A stretch of 18,030 nt of DNA. Origin: Syntrophorhabdus sp. GTDB lineage: Bacteria > Desulfobacterota > BSN033 > UBA1163. The stretch covers positions 1 through 18,030 of the forward strand of contig DYHU01000037.1 of NCBI GenBank assembly GCA_020724025.1, in the 5' to 3' direction. Shown here piece by piece: positions 6,540 to 14,006 of the stretch. Made by a program: the position numbers and the translations under genes. Under the pieces are notes generated by a model. The model had not been told where the DNA came from and made no database searches. It saw only the letters and a program-made list of their open reading frames with translations. Every line of letters starts with the position of its first letter. Position 1 is the stretch's first letter.

Positions 6540-8183
6540 ATGAAAACAAAAATTTTATTCATACTTCTTTTGAGTCTAATATGGGTGGTGGGTTGTGCTT
6601 CTCCTCCGAAAAAGGAGCGAACTCAATTACCTTCTCAGAAGGTGGAGCCCTCAAAACCCCAACCGCCTCCTGAAGAGAAATTGAAGGAACTGGTCATTCC
6701 TCAGCGAGAGGAAGCGAAAAAGGTGCCTGAGAAACTTTACTCCTTCTTTGCCCGGGACTCGAACATCCAGGACATCCTTTTAGCCTTCTCAAAGGAGAGC
6801 GATTACAATATCGTCATTGATCCGGAACTGAGCGGTAAGGTGACAATTGATCTAAAGCGGGTGACTCTGAAGGAAGCGCTCGATGCCATTCTCTTTCCCC
6901 TCGGATGGGGCTATCGCATCGAAGAAAAATTTATCAAGATCATGAGACCACAGATGGAGACCCGCCTCTTTACGCTCAATTACCTTGCCACACGACGGAG
7001 CGGAAAGAGGGAGATCTTTGCGAGCACAGGGGGAGGGCTCCAAACCGGCGCCCTTCCGGGAACATCCACCGCTGCCACTCCCTCAGGAGCCCGAACAGGA
7101 TTCAGCGATCTTGTCAGTGTGGATGAAATGGATCTCTGGAGGGAAATCCAGAGAGGACTGGAAACCATCATCTTCGGGGGAACCGATGAAAAAGCCGGAC
7201 CATCGGAACCGGAGAAAGCGACCTGGGCAAGGGCTGACGTTAAGGGCAGGAAATTAATCGTCAATAAATCGACCAGTGTGATCATGGTGAGCGACTATCC
7301 GGTCAACCTCAATAAAATCGCATCCTTCCTCGAAGCCATGGAAGGAAGCTCACAGAGACAGGTTGCCATTCAGGCCAAGATCTTTGAGGTGATCCTCTCC
7401 GATGAAAATAAGGAGGGCATCAACTGGAAGGTGATCGAGTCATTGCCCCGGCTTTCCAATTTATCTTGGGGACTTACGAATAAGGCGGGGACAACCGGAT
7501 ATCCGGGAATATCAGGAGGCTTTACTCTTGCAGACACTACAACCGGAACGTCGATCCAGACCCCGGGGACCTTTAAAATAAAACCTTTCGGAGGCACCCT
7601 TGCTATTGGTGCAGGTGATGTTGCCCTCTCAGACATCATGCAGGCCATTGCCGAACAGGGGGACATTAAAGTCCTCTCCAGCCCGATGATCTCCACCCTC
7701 AACAATCAGAAGGCGATCATCCGTGTAGGAAATCAGGATGTTTTCTTCATCACCGGCGCCGTGGCCACCCAGACAACGGTGACTCAGATCATTCAGCCCA
7801 TGACGATTGATGTGGGGATCATCCTCGATGTGACTCCCCAGATTGCCGAAGACGGCACCATCATCATGAACATTCATCCCAGTATCACGGAGAAAACAGG
7901 AGAGAAGGTGACTCCAGATGGAAAGACCACCTTTCCCCTGCTGAGCGTGAGGGAGACCGATACCACGGTGAGGGTGATGGATGGCCAGACGATTATCATC
8001 GCCGGCCTGATGCAGGAGAAGAATGAAGAGACCTATATCGGAGTCCCTGTCCTGCATTCCATTCCCCTTTTGGGAGGACTATTCCGTTACAGGACCGAAA
8101 AGAAGAAGACCGCAGAGCTGGTGATCATGATTACCCCCACCCTTCAGGTGGGAAAGAAGGTAGAGGATTTTACAAAGAAGTGA
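6540..8183 (+). CDS. mshL: MSHA-type pilus secretin MshL/PilQ, lipoprotein
   Basis: A 547-residue outer-membrane secretin. The N-terminus is a lipoprotein signal with lipobox VVGC and Cys19. A proline-rich linker follows, then an STN/secretin N-domain (about 70-140: NIQDILLAFSKESDYNIVID, then VTIDLKRVTLKEALDAIL). ETRLFTLNYLATRR is characteristic of MshL-type secretins. The C-terminal secretin domain runs from about 275, with QVAIQAKIFEV, ALSDIMQAIAEQGDIKVLSS, the VGIILDVTPQI strand, PLLSVRETDTTVRVMDGQTI and GLFRYRTEKKKTAELVIMITP. It forms the channel for the pilus. AAGGAG at 6528-6533 is 6 bp before ATG 6540. In msh clusters it sits between mshK and mshM, as here. Confidence 0.9.
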   Translation: MKTKILFILLLSLIWVVGCASPPKKERTQLPSQKVEPSKPQPPPEEKLKELVIPQREEAKKVPEKLYSFFARDSNIQDILLAFSKESDYNIVIDPELSGKVTIDLKRVTLKEALDAILFPLGWGYRIEEKFIKIMRPQMETRLFTLNYLATRRSGKREIFASTGGGLQTGALPGTSTAATPSGARTGFSDLVSVDEMDLWREIQRGLETIIFGGTDEKAGPSEPEKATWARADVKGRKLIVNKSTSVIMVSDYPVNLNKIASFLEAMEGSSQRQVAIQAKIFEVILSDENKEGINWKVIESLPRLSNLSWGLTNKAGTTGYPGISGGFTLADTTTGTSIQTPGTFKIKPFGGTLAIGAGDVALSDIMQAIAEQGDIKVLSSPMISTLNNQKAIIRVGNQDVFFITGAVATQTTVTQIIQPMTIDVGIILDVTPQIAEDGTIIMNIHPSITEKTGEKVTPDGKTTFPLLSVRETDTTVRVMDGQTIIIAGLMQEKNEETYIGVPVLHSIPLLGGLFRYRTEKKKTAELVIMITPTLQVGKKVEDFTKK

Positions 8184-8190
8184 AATCTTT

Positions 8191-8299
8191 AGTCAAAGGG
8201 TAAGGGTAAAGGCGAAGATGCCTGTTTCGTTTAAAGGTTAGGTCACCGGTCTTCAAATGCTTTAGACTTTACCCTTTGACTCTAAACCAAACGGGCATC
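8191..8299. repeat. Nested inverted repeats in the secretin-ATPase gap
   Basis: A perfect 13-bp inverted repeat AGTCAAAGGGTAA (8191-8203) / TTACCCTTTGACT (8269-8281) is interleaved with a second, imperfect pair starting GATGCC at 8218 and ending GGGCATC at 8299. This fills most of the 156-bp gap between genes. It is another two-arm palindromic element (family G), without a nuclease gene. Confidence 0.6.
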
Positions 8300-8339
8300 C
8301 TAACCGTAGCCTAATAACCTTGCCGGGGTTTTAAAAGAG

Positions 8340-9449
8340 ATGTATCTCGACTTTTATGGTTTAAAAGAAAAACCGTTTTCCCTTACACCGGACCCTCAGT
8401 TTCTCTACCTGAGCGAGAGCCACCGGACGGCCATCGATTCCCTCCTCTACGGAATCAAGCAGAGGGAGGGGTTCATGGTCGTCACCGGTGATATCGGGAC
8501 CGGAAAAACGACCATCTGCCGGGCCCTTCTCGACAAATTTGACGGAAATGTGAAAACCGCCGTCATCTTCAACTCCTTCGTCACAGAGGGGGAATTGCTC
8601 AGAGCGATCCTTCAGGATCTCGGATTTACTTCTATTGGAAGAACGAAGGCAGAACGGATTGATGCACTGAATCGATTTCTCCTTCAGCAGCTTTCTCAGG
8701 ATGGACATGTCATCCTCATCATTGACGAAGCGCAAAACCTCTCCATCCCGGTTCTGGAGCAGATTCGGATGCTCTCCAACCTGGAGACAACCAAGGAGAA
8801 GATGCTTCAGATCATCCTGTTCGGCCAATTGGAATTGAATCAGAAACTCCGGTCCGTGAAGTTGAAACAATTGAACCAGCGAATTGCCATCCGGCACCAT
8901 ATCCTTCCCCTCAATCGGGAGGAGACAGAATCATACATTTACCAGCGCCTCACCGTGGCGGGGTCGCACGGAGGCATCACGTTCTCAAAGTCGGCATTGG
9001 ATGAAATCTATCGTTTTACGAAGGGAACTCCCCGATTAATCAACCTTCTCTGTGACCGTTCCCTCATCGCCGGATTTATTGATGAAACCCACCATATCGA
9101 GAAGGGAAATGTGAAGAAGGCGGAAAAGGAACTGGGAGGGGAGGAATGGGTGACGCCGGCCTATCCATCATTGACCTGGTCGAAATATTTTCCTCCTCTG
9201 CGGATATTTATCCTGACCATTTTAATCATTCTGCTCACCGGCATGATCTTGCTCAATCATAGACAATCCCCTTTGGTTCAGGGAACCCGCAATTTTATCG
9301 TGAATAAGGCCGAAGACATTTACCTCCGGATTTCCGGTAAACCCTATGCCTCCTCGACGATCCCATTGATTCGCGAAGAACAACAGGAGCCTCTTCGAAA
9401 TGAAACTTCAAAGGGTGCCGATATAACCTCTCAGGAGAGACCAAGATGA
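8340..9449 (+). CDS. MshM/ExeA-like AAA ATPase
   Basis: A 369-residue protein. It begins MYLDFYGLKEKPFSLTPDP, the signature start of the ExeA/MshM/GspA group. Walker A GDIGTGKTT is at about 50-58, Walker B VILIIDEAQNL at about 123-133, and a sensor-like LINLLCDRSL follows further on. One membrane helix (about 285-307, IFILTILIILLTGMILL) is followed by a short C-terminal tail of roughly 60 residues, which lacks the peptidoglycan-binding domain found in longer ExeA proteins. ExeA-type ATPases act with GspB-like partners in assembling the secretin through the cell wall; the next gene encodes such a partner and overlaps by ATGA. Its position matches mshM. The ribosome site is weak (AAAAGAG). Confidence 0.8.
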   Translation: MYLDFYGLKEKPFSLTPDPQFLYLSESHRTAIDSLLYGIKQREGFMVVTGDIGTGKTTICRALLDKFDGNVKTAVIFNSFVTEGELLRAILQDLGFTSIGRTKAERIDALNRFLLQQLSQDGHVILIIDEAQNLSIPVLEQIRMLSNLETTKEKMLQIILFGQLELNQKLRSVKLKQLNQRIAIRHHILPLNREETESYIYQRLTVAGSHGGITFSKSALDEIYRFTKGTPRLINLLCDRSLIAGFIDETHHIEKGNVKKAEKELGGEEWVTPAYPSLTWSKYFPPLRIFILTILIILLTGMILLNHRQSPLVQGTRNFIVNKAEDIYLRISGKPYASSTIPLIREEQQEPLRNETSKGADITSQERPR

Positions 9450-10735
9450 GCCTGATCATGGACGCCCTTAAAAAGGCCCAGCAGCTCCGATCGAAAGAAT
9501 CGAAGGGAGGACCATTTTTTAAGCAGGAGCGGGGCAACAGGGGTCCCGATAACCGGAAATGGATGATCATGGGTGGTTCTCTTATAGGCATTCTCGTTCT
9601 CCTGCTGGTCTTTTGGTGGGTTTTTTTAATGGACTCGACTCCCCCACCCCAGCAGACCGTCAGGCTTGTCGAGAGGAAACCCGCCCAACCGGTAGCTGAA
9701 AAGGTGTCGCCGGAAGTAAACCCCGTTAGAAATTCCAGCGGGGCATTAAACCCCGCTGCAGAGCAGCGGAGCATTATTTCTAACGGGGTAAAGAAAGAAG
9801 CGGAGAAGCCGGAGCCAATGGTAGAACCGAAACCTTCCCTTCAAGAAGTGCGAAAAGAGACGGAGAAACAGGAATCCATTAAAGAACCAAAGCTATCTCC
9901 ACCGAAAGTCCTTAAAGAAAAAGAACGGATTATCGCTTCACCCCCTCCCTCTCCCCGTTGGGGAGAGGGGAAGGGTGAGGAGAAATTTCAAATATTTTTG
10001 GATAGGGCTATTCAACAGGAGAAAAAGGCGCCTGTTGAAGAGAAAATGCCATCACCATCGCCTCCTCCGCCCCCCAAAAAAGAGGAGGTTTCCATTCCAT
10101 CTGTCAGGGCGGGACAGGAAAGTGGAAAGGATCATCTTCTAAGGGCAGAAATCATCCACTATTTCAATAAGGGAGTCTCTTTATACAATCAGGGAGAGAT
10201 TGCAAAGGCCATACAGGCCTACCAGAAAGTGATCGAGATGGACCCTGCCTATGTTGAGGCTTACAACAATCTTGGGATCATCTATCAGGAGTTGGGCGAC
10301 CTTGAGAGCGCCCTTAAAACCTATCAGAAGGTGATCGAAATCAATCCGAAATATGAGAAGGGGTTCAATAACATCGGCATCCTCTTCTATCTCAGGGAAG
10401 AGCATGAAAAAGCGGAGGAGGCATTTAAAAAAGCCCTCGCCATCAACTCCAATCATATTGAAACCCATATTAATCTCGGAACGCTCTATAAGAAAAAGGG
10501 GCAACTCGATAAGGGGATCGAATCTTACCAGAAGGCGCTTGCCATTAATTCCCTTCATGGAGAGACCCATTATAACATCGGCCTTCTCTATGAACAGATG
10601 GGGAAGACGGACCTTGCTATCCACCACTATCAGCAATTTATTCATCTGTCCTCAAGTTCCTATCCGGAGTTAGTGTCGAGAGTGAAAAGACATCTCGCAC
10701 AATTGATAAAAACGAGGGGTGTGAAAAAGGATTGA
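9446..10735 (+). CDS. MshN/GspB-like membrane protein with TPR repeats
   Basis: 429 residues. The N-terminus MSLIMDALKKAQQLRSKES resembles the start of GspB and related ExeB-like proteins. One membrane helix lies at about 38-62 (MIMGGSLIGILVLLLVFWWV), then a long Pro/Lys/Glu-rich periplasmic linker, then five TPR units of 34 residues (about 232-405), each ending in a motif such as AYQKVIEMDP or SYQKALAINS. Two palindromic repeats are translated inside the linker (9720-9789 and 9939-9979), the first giving NPVRNSSGALNP, the second SPRWGEG. AGGAGA at 9433-9438 and the ATGA overlap couple it to the AAA ATPase. Its place between the mshM-like and mshE-like genes supports an MshN-type role in pilus envelope assembly. 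Confidence 0.8.
   Translation: MSLIMDALKKAQQLRSKESKGGPFFKQERGNRGPDNRKWMIMGGSLIGILVLLLVFWWVFLMDSTPPPQQTVRLVERKPAQPVAEKVSPEVNPVRNSSGALNPAAEQRSIISNGVKKEAEKPEPMVEPKPSLQEVRKETEKQESIKEPKLSPPKVLKEKERIIASPPPSPRWGEGKGEEKFQIFLDRAIQQEKKAPVEEKMPSPSPPPPPKKEEVSIPSVRAGQESGKDHLLRAEIIHYFNKGVSLYNQGEIAKAIQAYQKVIEMDPAYVEAYNNLGIIYQELGDLESALKTYQKVIEINPKYEKGFNNIGILFYLREEHEKAEEAFKKALAINSNHIETHINLGTLYKKKGQLDKGIESYQKALAINSLHGETHYNIGLLYEQMGKTDLAIHHYQQFIHLSSSSYPELVSRVKRHLAQLIKTRGVKKD
9720..9789. repeat. Palindromic element, family D, inside the TPR gene
   Basis: Perfect 14-bp terminal inverted repeats, ACCCCGTTAGAAAT (9720-9733) and ATTTCTAACGGGGT (9776-9789), enclose nested AGCGGGG/CCCCGCT arms and a GCTGCAGAGCAGC stretch. 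It is translated in frame in the linker of the host protein as NPVRNSSGALNP...NGVK. Confidence 0.8.
9939..9979. repeat. Single family B-type hairpin inside the TPR gene
   Basis: CACCC, then CCTCTCCCC/GGGGAGAGG around a GTT loop, then GGGTG form one near-perfect hairpin. It is read in frame as a proline/glycine-rich peptide (PPPSPRWGEGKGE). It resembles the hairpins at 16342-16490. Confidence 0.65.
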
Positions 10736-10736
10736 C

Positions 10737-10773
10737 CCTTCGACTCACCGTTCGCCCTGATGCTCTCGAAGGG
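10737..10773. repeat. Family C single element after the TPR gene
   Basis: CCCTTCGA (10737-10744) and TCGAAGGG (10766-10773) enclose CCGTTCGCCCTGATGCTC, which is nearly the left arm of the GIY-YIG cassette at 6078-6483. It begins 1 bp after the stop codon of the TPR gene. No nuclease gene accompanies it. Confidence 0.65.
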
Positions 10774-10876
10774 TGAACCTATGGAAGGGCAAAGGATGTA
10801 AAAAAGGAGTGAACAGAGCATTCATCCTCTCGCTTAACGGGTTAATCTTAACCTGCATTTTTGAGTTATCTTAAAT

Positions 10877-11290
10877 CCTTCCCCCCTTGCGGGGGAAGGT
10901 TAGGATGGGGGGAATGAGTAAGGTAAGGGCTAGAGAATTAAGGAGAAACATGACGGAAGCCGAACGTGCTTTATGGAGGCAACTTCGACTTCGTCAATTC
11001 GGAGGCTGCAAATTCCGTAGACAACAACCCATTGGGAGATATATAGTTGATTTTGTATGCTTAGAGAAACGGTTAATTATTGAAGTGGATGGAGGGCATC
11101 ATTCTGAACAAGCGGCTTATGATTTAGAACGTGATGCCTGGTTGAAAAAACAAGGCTTTTCCATTTTAAGGTTCTGGGATAACCAGGTTTTTAACGAAAT
11201 TGAGTCAGTAGAAGAAATTATCATAAAAGGATTAGATAGATATTCTCCCCCCTACCCCCCACCTTAATCCTCCCCCGCAAGGGGGGAGGA
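10877..11290 (+). mobile_element. Palindrome-flanked DUF559 nuclease cassette (family B)
   Basis: The left arm 10877-10912 is a hairpin CCTTCCCCC/GGGGGAAGG followed by TTAGGATGGGGGG. The right arm 11255-11290 is its inverted counterpart, with 30 of 36 positions equal to the reverse complement. Differences in the stem are paired (CCTT/AAGG against TCCT/AGGA), so pairing is conserved. The only gene between is a DUF559 nuclease; its ribosome site AGGA lies in the left arm and its stop in the right arm. It sits between the TPR gene and the assembly ATPase. Mobility is inferred. Confidence 0.6.
10914..11267 (+). CDS. DUF559 (PF04480) stand-alone nuclease, PD-(D/E)XK type
   Basis: 117 residues from ATG 10914; AGGA at 10902-10905 is 8 bp upstream, and the frame remains open into the repeat. 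Typical DUF559 features in order: ARELRRNMTEAERALWRQLR (about 5-24), FRRQQPIGRYIVDFVC with the active-site Asp, then RLIIEVDGGHH with the E.D motif, and ILRFWDNQV near the C-terminus. The fold is related to Vsr-like and restriction endonucleases, and DNA cleavage is expected. Small solo members have no established role. The C-terminal SPPYPPP and the stop codon are encoded by the family B right arm. No methylase or restriction partner is adjacent, which argues against a restriction-modification system. It is probably the gene of the palindrome cassette (inference). Confidence 0.85.
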   Translation: MSKVRARELRRNMTEAERALWRQLRLRQFGGCKFRRQQPIGRYIVDFVCLEKRLIIEVDGGHHSEQAAYDLERDAWLKKQGFSILRFWDNQVFNEIESVEEIIIKGLDRYSPPYPPP

Positions 11291-11393
11291 GGTAAGTTTT
11301 AGAATCCTTGCCCGCAAAGGGGGAGGAAACAACTTGTGAGTAATGGTCAGCGCCAAGGGAGGGGGTAATTTTTTAAAAAATGGAAGGTTAAAC

Positions 11394-13121
11394 ATGGCAA
11401 CAGAGAAAAAGAGTTTCGTGGAATTCCTTGTCGAACTCGGGGTGATTAAACCCGAACAGTTGAAGAGGATCGTTCAGGAGCAAAGGCAGGGAGGAGAGAG
11501 GCTGGAGCAGGCCCTCATCCGGAAAGGAATCGTCAAGGAAGAAGTCGTCTTTCAGTGCCTGGCAGATTATTTCAATCTTCCCTATGTGGATCTCGATACC
11601 TATCTGATCGATGACCAGATCGTCAAGATGATCCCGGAGGAACTGGCGCGGCGCCATACATTGATCCCCCTCTTCAAGATCGGGAACACATTGACCATTG
11701 CGATGGACAACCCTCTCAATATCCTTGCCCTCGATGAGGTGCGAAACAGGGCAAAGACCGATGTGGAGATAGCCATCAGCACGGAGAAGAAGATTAAAAA
11801 GGCGATCGACCAGTATTACGGAGTCGGGGCGACGGTGTTCGAAAGCACGTTACGCCAGATCACCGATCAAAACACGACCGAACCCTCCCCGGAGCCTGCA
11901 GATTACAGAAAGACCTACGATCTTCAAATCAAAGAACCTCTCGCAGGCCCTATGGAAGCGGCTCCGGCTTCAAGAATGTTCGACATGGTCATGATGCAGG
12001 CTATTCGGGACCGCGCCAGCGACATTCACTTCGAACCTGATGAAAAAGCACTGCGGGTTCGGTTCCGTATCGATGGCTTCCTGTTCGAAAGCCTGTCCCT
12101 GCCCAAAGCCGCCCATCCGGCTATCACCGCTCGCATCAAAATACTGGCAGAAATGGACATCACGGAGACCAGGCTTCCTCAGGATGGAAACTTCAACATC
12201 AAGATGGAAAATCGTGGATTTGAGATCAGGGTCTCAACCTTTCCGACGATTTATGGCGAAAATGTGGTTCTCCGAATTCTGGATCAGACAAGCCCCCTTC
12301 TCACTCTCGAAGACCTCGGTTTTTCAGAAGAGATGTTAGCCCAATACAGACAGCTCATCCGTAAGACAAACGGTATCATCCTGGTCACCGGCCCCACGGG
12401 AAGTGGAAAGACGACCACCCTCTACGCCTCCCTCAACCTGATCAACTCCATGGATAAGAACATCATCACTATTGAAGACCCGGTGGAGTACCGCCTGCCC
12501 TTAATCCGGCAGACCCAGATCAATCCCAAGGCGGGGATCACCTTTGCCGCCGGGCTGAGGTCGATCCTGCGACAGGACCCGGATGTGATCATGGTGGGTG
12601 AGATCAGAGACCTGGAGACCTCTGAAATAGCCATCCAGGCCGCCCTCACAGGCCACCTTGTATTCAGCACCCTTCACACAAATGATGCGCCGGAGGCCAT
12701 CACCCGGCTCCTGGATATTGGCGTTGAGCCTTATCTCATCTCCTCGTCGGTCGTCGGGGTTCTTGCCCAACGGCTGGTCCGGGCGATCTGTCCCCATTGC
12801 AAAGCGCCCTCTCCTGTAGATCAGGATACATTGAAGGAGCTGGGAGGAAATATTCCGAAATCAAATGAACCTCCAACTTTCTATCGTGGAAAAGGATGCA
12901 AACAATGCAGGCAGTCAGGTTATCTGGGCAGGGCAGGAATTTTTGAGCTTCTAACCGTGAACGAAAAGATCAAACGATTGATCGCAGAAAAGGCCTCGGG
13001 GCAGGTCATTCGTGAGGTGGCCTGTGAAACGGCGGGATTAAAATCCCTCAGAGGGGATGGGTTGTTGAAAATCCTCAAGGGGACTACCACGCGGGATGAA
13101 GTGGACCGGGTAGCCTATTAA
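11394..13121 (+). CDS. mshE: MshE/PilB/GspE-type pilus assembly ATPase
   Basis: 575 residues from ATG 11394; GGAAGG at 11382-11387 is 6 bp upstream. An MshEN-type N-domain (about 5-60 and on to 140) is followed by the hexameric T2SSE ATPase core: Walker A GPTGSGKTTTLY (about 333), Asp box around TIEDPVEY, Walker B-like DVIMVGEIRD (about 395), His box TGHLVFSTLHTNDA. A zinc site is formed by CPHC (about 466) and CKQC (about 502), as in extension ATPases and not in retraction PilT. It powers pilus polymerisation at the cytoplasmic face. The usual RLG signature of c-di-GMP-binding MshEN repeats is altered (ERLEQAL), so regulation by c-di-GMP is uncertain. The expected next gene, mshG, is absent; the gene ends at a convergent palindrome region. 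Confidence 0.9.
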   Translation: MATEKKSFVEFLVELGVIKPEQLKRIVQEQRQGGERLEQALIRKGIVKEEVVFQCLADYFNLPYVDLDTYLIDDQIVKMIPEELARRHTLIPLFKIGNTLTIAMDNPLNILALDEVRNRAKTDVEIAISTEKKIKKAIDQYYGVGATVFESTLRQITDQNTTEPSPEPADYRKTYDLQIKEPLAGPMEAAPASRMFDMVMMQAIRDRASDIHFEPDEKALRVRFRIDGFLFESLSLPKAAHPAITARIKILAEMDITETRLPQDGNFNIKMENRGFEIRVSTFPTIYGENVVLRILDQTSPLLTLEDLGFSEEMLAQYRQLIRKTNGIILVTGPTGSGKTTTLYASLNLINSMDKNIITIEDPVEYRLPLIRQTQINPKAGITFAAGLRSILRQDPDVIMVGEIRDLETSEIAIQAALTGHLVFSTLHTNDAPEAITRLLDIGVEPYLISSSVVGVLAQRLVRAICPHCKAPSPVDQDTLKELGGNIPKSNEPPTFYRGKGCKQCRQSGYLGRAGIFELLTVNEKIKRLIAEKASGQVIREVACETAGLKSLRGDGLLKILKGTTTRDEVDRVAY

Positions 13122-13165
13122 ATGACGTTTTAGACATGACTCCTAATTTGAAATTCCCCCATTTA

Positions 13166-13292
13166 ATCTCCTCCCCCTTCGATGGGGGAGGATGAAGGTG
13201 GGGGTGGACAAAAGCAATTTGATCCCCCTCCCCTTCATCCCCTCCCACCTGCCCGCCCCGCTTCGCGTAGCGAGGCCGGGGGGGAGGGGAAG
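13166..13292. repeat. Family B hairpin pair between convergent genes, terminator-like
   Basis: The left half 13166-13206 has hairpin CTCCCCC/GGGGGAG and arm ATGAAGGTGGGGGTG. The right half starts at 13222 with CCCCCTCCCCTTCATCCCC and ends GGGAGGGGAAG, followed by TTTTTT. The right half encloses a further CGCT/AGCG palindrome. The CCCCTCCC/GGGAGGGG stem with its T run could stop + strand transcription after the assembly ATPase (inference). Confidence 0.65.
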
Positions 13293-13325
13293 TTTTTTGA
13301 GAGGCTATCTTAATGTAAAACCCTT

Positions 13326-14006
13326 TCACTTGCGAAAAATGTTAAACTTGATGATCCAGTAAAGGGCGGCCAGGCCGTCTTTCCAGTTGATCTTCTTTCC
13401 TTCCGAATAGTCCCTTCCCCAGTATGAGATGGGAACCTCGTAGACCCGGCATCCCATTTTGGAAATCTTCGCCGTGATCTCCGGTTCAAAACCGAAACGA
13501 TTGCTCTCAATCTTAATTTTTTTCAGAACTTCGGAGCGAAAGACCTTATAGCCTGTTTCCATATCCGACAAATTGAGGTCGGTGAGCATATTGGATAGGG
13601 TAGTTATTATCTGATTCCCAACAGCATGCCAGAAATAGAGCACCCGATGCGTTCCTCCCTGGAATCGTGAGCCATAGACCACATCCGCCACACCATCAAG
13701 GATAGGGCCAATCAACCGAGGATATTCCGAAGGATGATATTCCAGGTCCGCATCCTGGATGATCGCAATCTCTCCCGTGATATGTGGAATGGCAGTCCGG
13801 ATGGCCGCCCCTTTTCCCTGGTTTTTTTCAAGAAAAAGGATTGTCATCCCTTCCCTGTTTTCCCGAAGAAAATCGGCTGTCCCATCATTAGAACAATCAT
13901 CCACCACAATGATCTCTTTCTCAAAAGGGGTCTCCTTCACCCTTCTGACGATCTCCAGGATCGTTTTGGCTTCATTATAAACCGGGATAATCACCGATAG
14001 TTTCAT
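13326..14006 (-). CDS. Glycosyltransferase family 2 (polyprenyl-phosphate sugar transferase-like)
   Basis: 226 residues from the ATG at 14006. Features in order: KLSVIIPVYNE (1-12), IIVVDDCSNDGT, the acceptor-side KNQGKGAAIRTA, the metal-binding DAD in IIQDADLEYHP, then GSRFQGG and LSDMETGYKVFR. This pattern is that of DPM1-like GT2 enzymes that move a sugar from a nucleotide to a polyprenyl phosphate. There are no membrane helices of the GtrB type at the C-terminus. GGAGGGAAG lies just before the start, and the ATG shares one base with the upstream methyltransferase stop (TGATG), so the two are co-translated. It may supply lipid-linked sugar for a surface glycan or for pilin (inference). Confidence 0.85.
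   Translation of the reverse strand: MKLSVIIPVYNEAKTILEIVRRVKETPFEKEIIVVDDCSNDGTADFLRENREGMTILFLEKNQGKGAAIRTAIPHITGEIAIIQDADLEYHPSEYPRLIGPILDGVADVVYGSRFQGGTHRVLYFWHAVGNQIITTLSNMLTDLNLSDMETGYKVFRSEVLKKIKIESNRFGFEPEITAKISKMGCRVYEVPISYWGRDYSEGKKINWKDGLAALYWIIKFNIFRK

Noticed and set aside
7629..8057. Long open frame on the minus strand inside the secretin gene
   Set aside because: It is antisense to the conserved secretin domain, low in recognisable motifs and best explained as a shadow of the real gene.
8361..8900. 179-codon minus-strand frame inside the AAA ATPase gene
   Set aside because: It lies opposite the conserved Walker motifs and has no family resemblance, so it is a shadow frame.
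10887..10913. TTG start of the DUF559 gene at 10887
   Set aside because: It lies inside the hairpin of the left arm and would translate repeat sequence; ATG 10914 has AGGA 8 bp upstream and fits the family start.
2763..13121. Type II secretion system in place of a pilus
   Set aside because: MshL-type secretin features, separate PilO/PilP-like genes, the MshM/MshN-like pair and the MshA-like pilin favour an MSHA pilus, although individual subunits resemble Gsp proteins.
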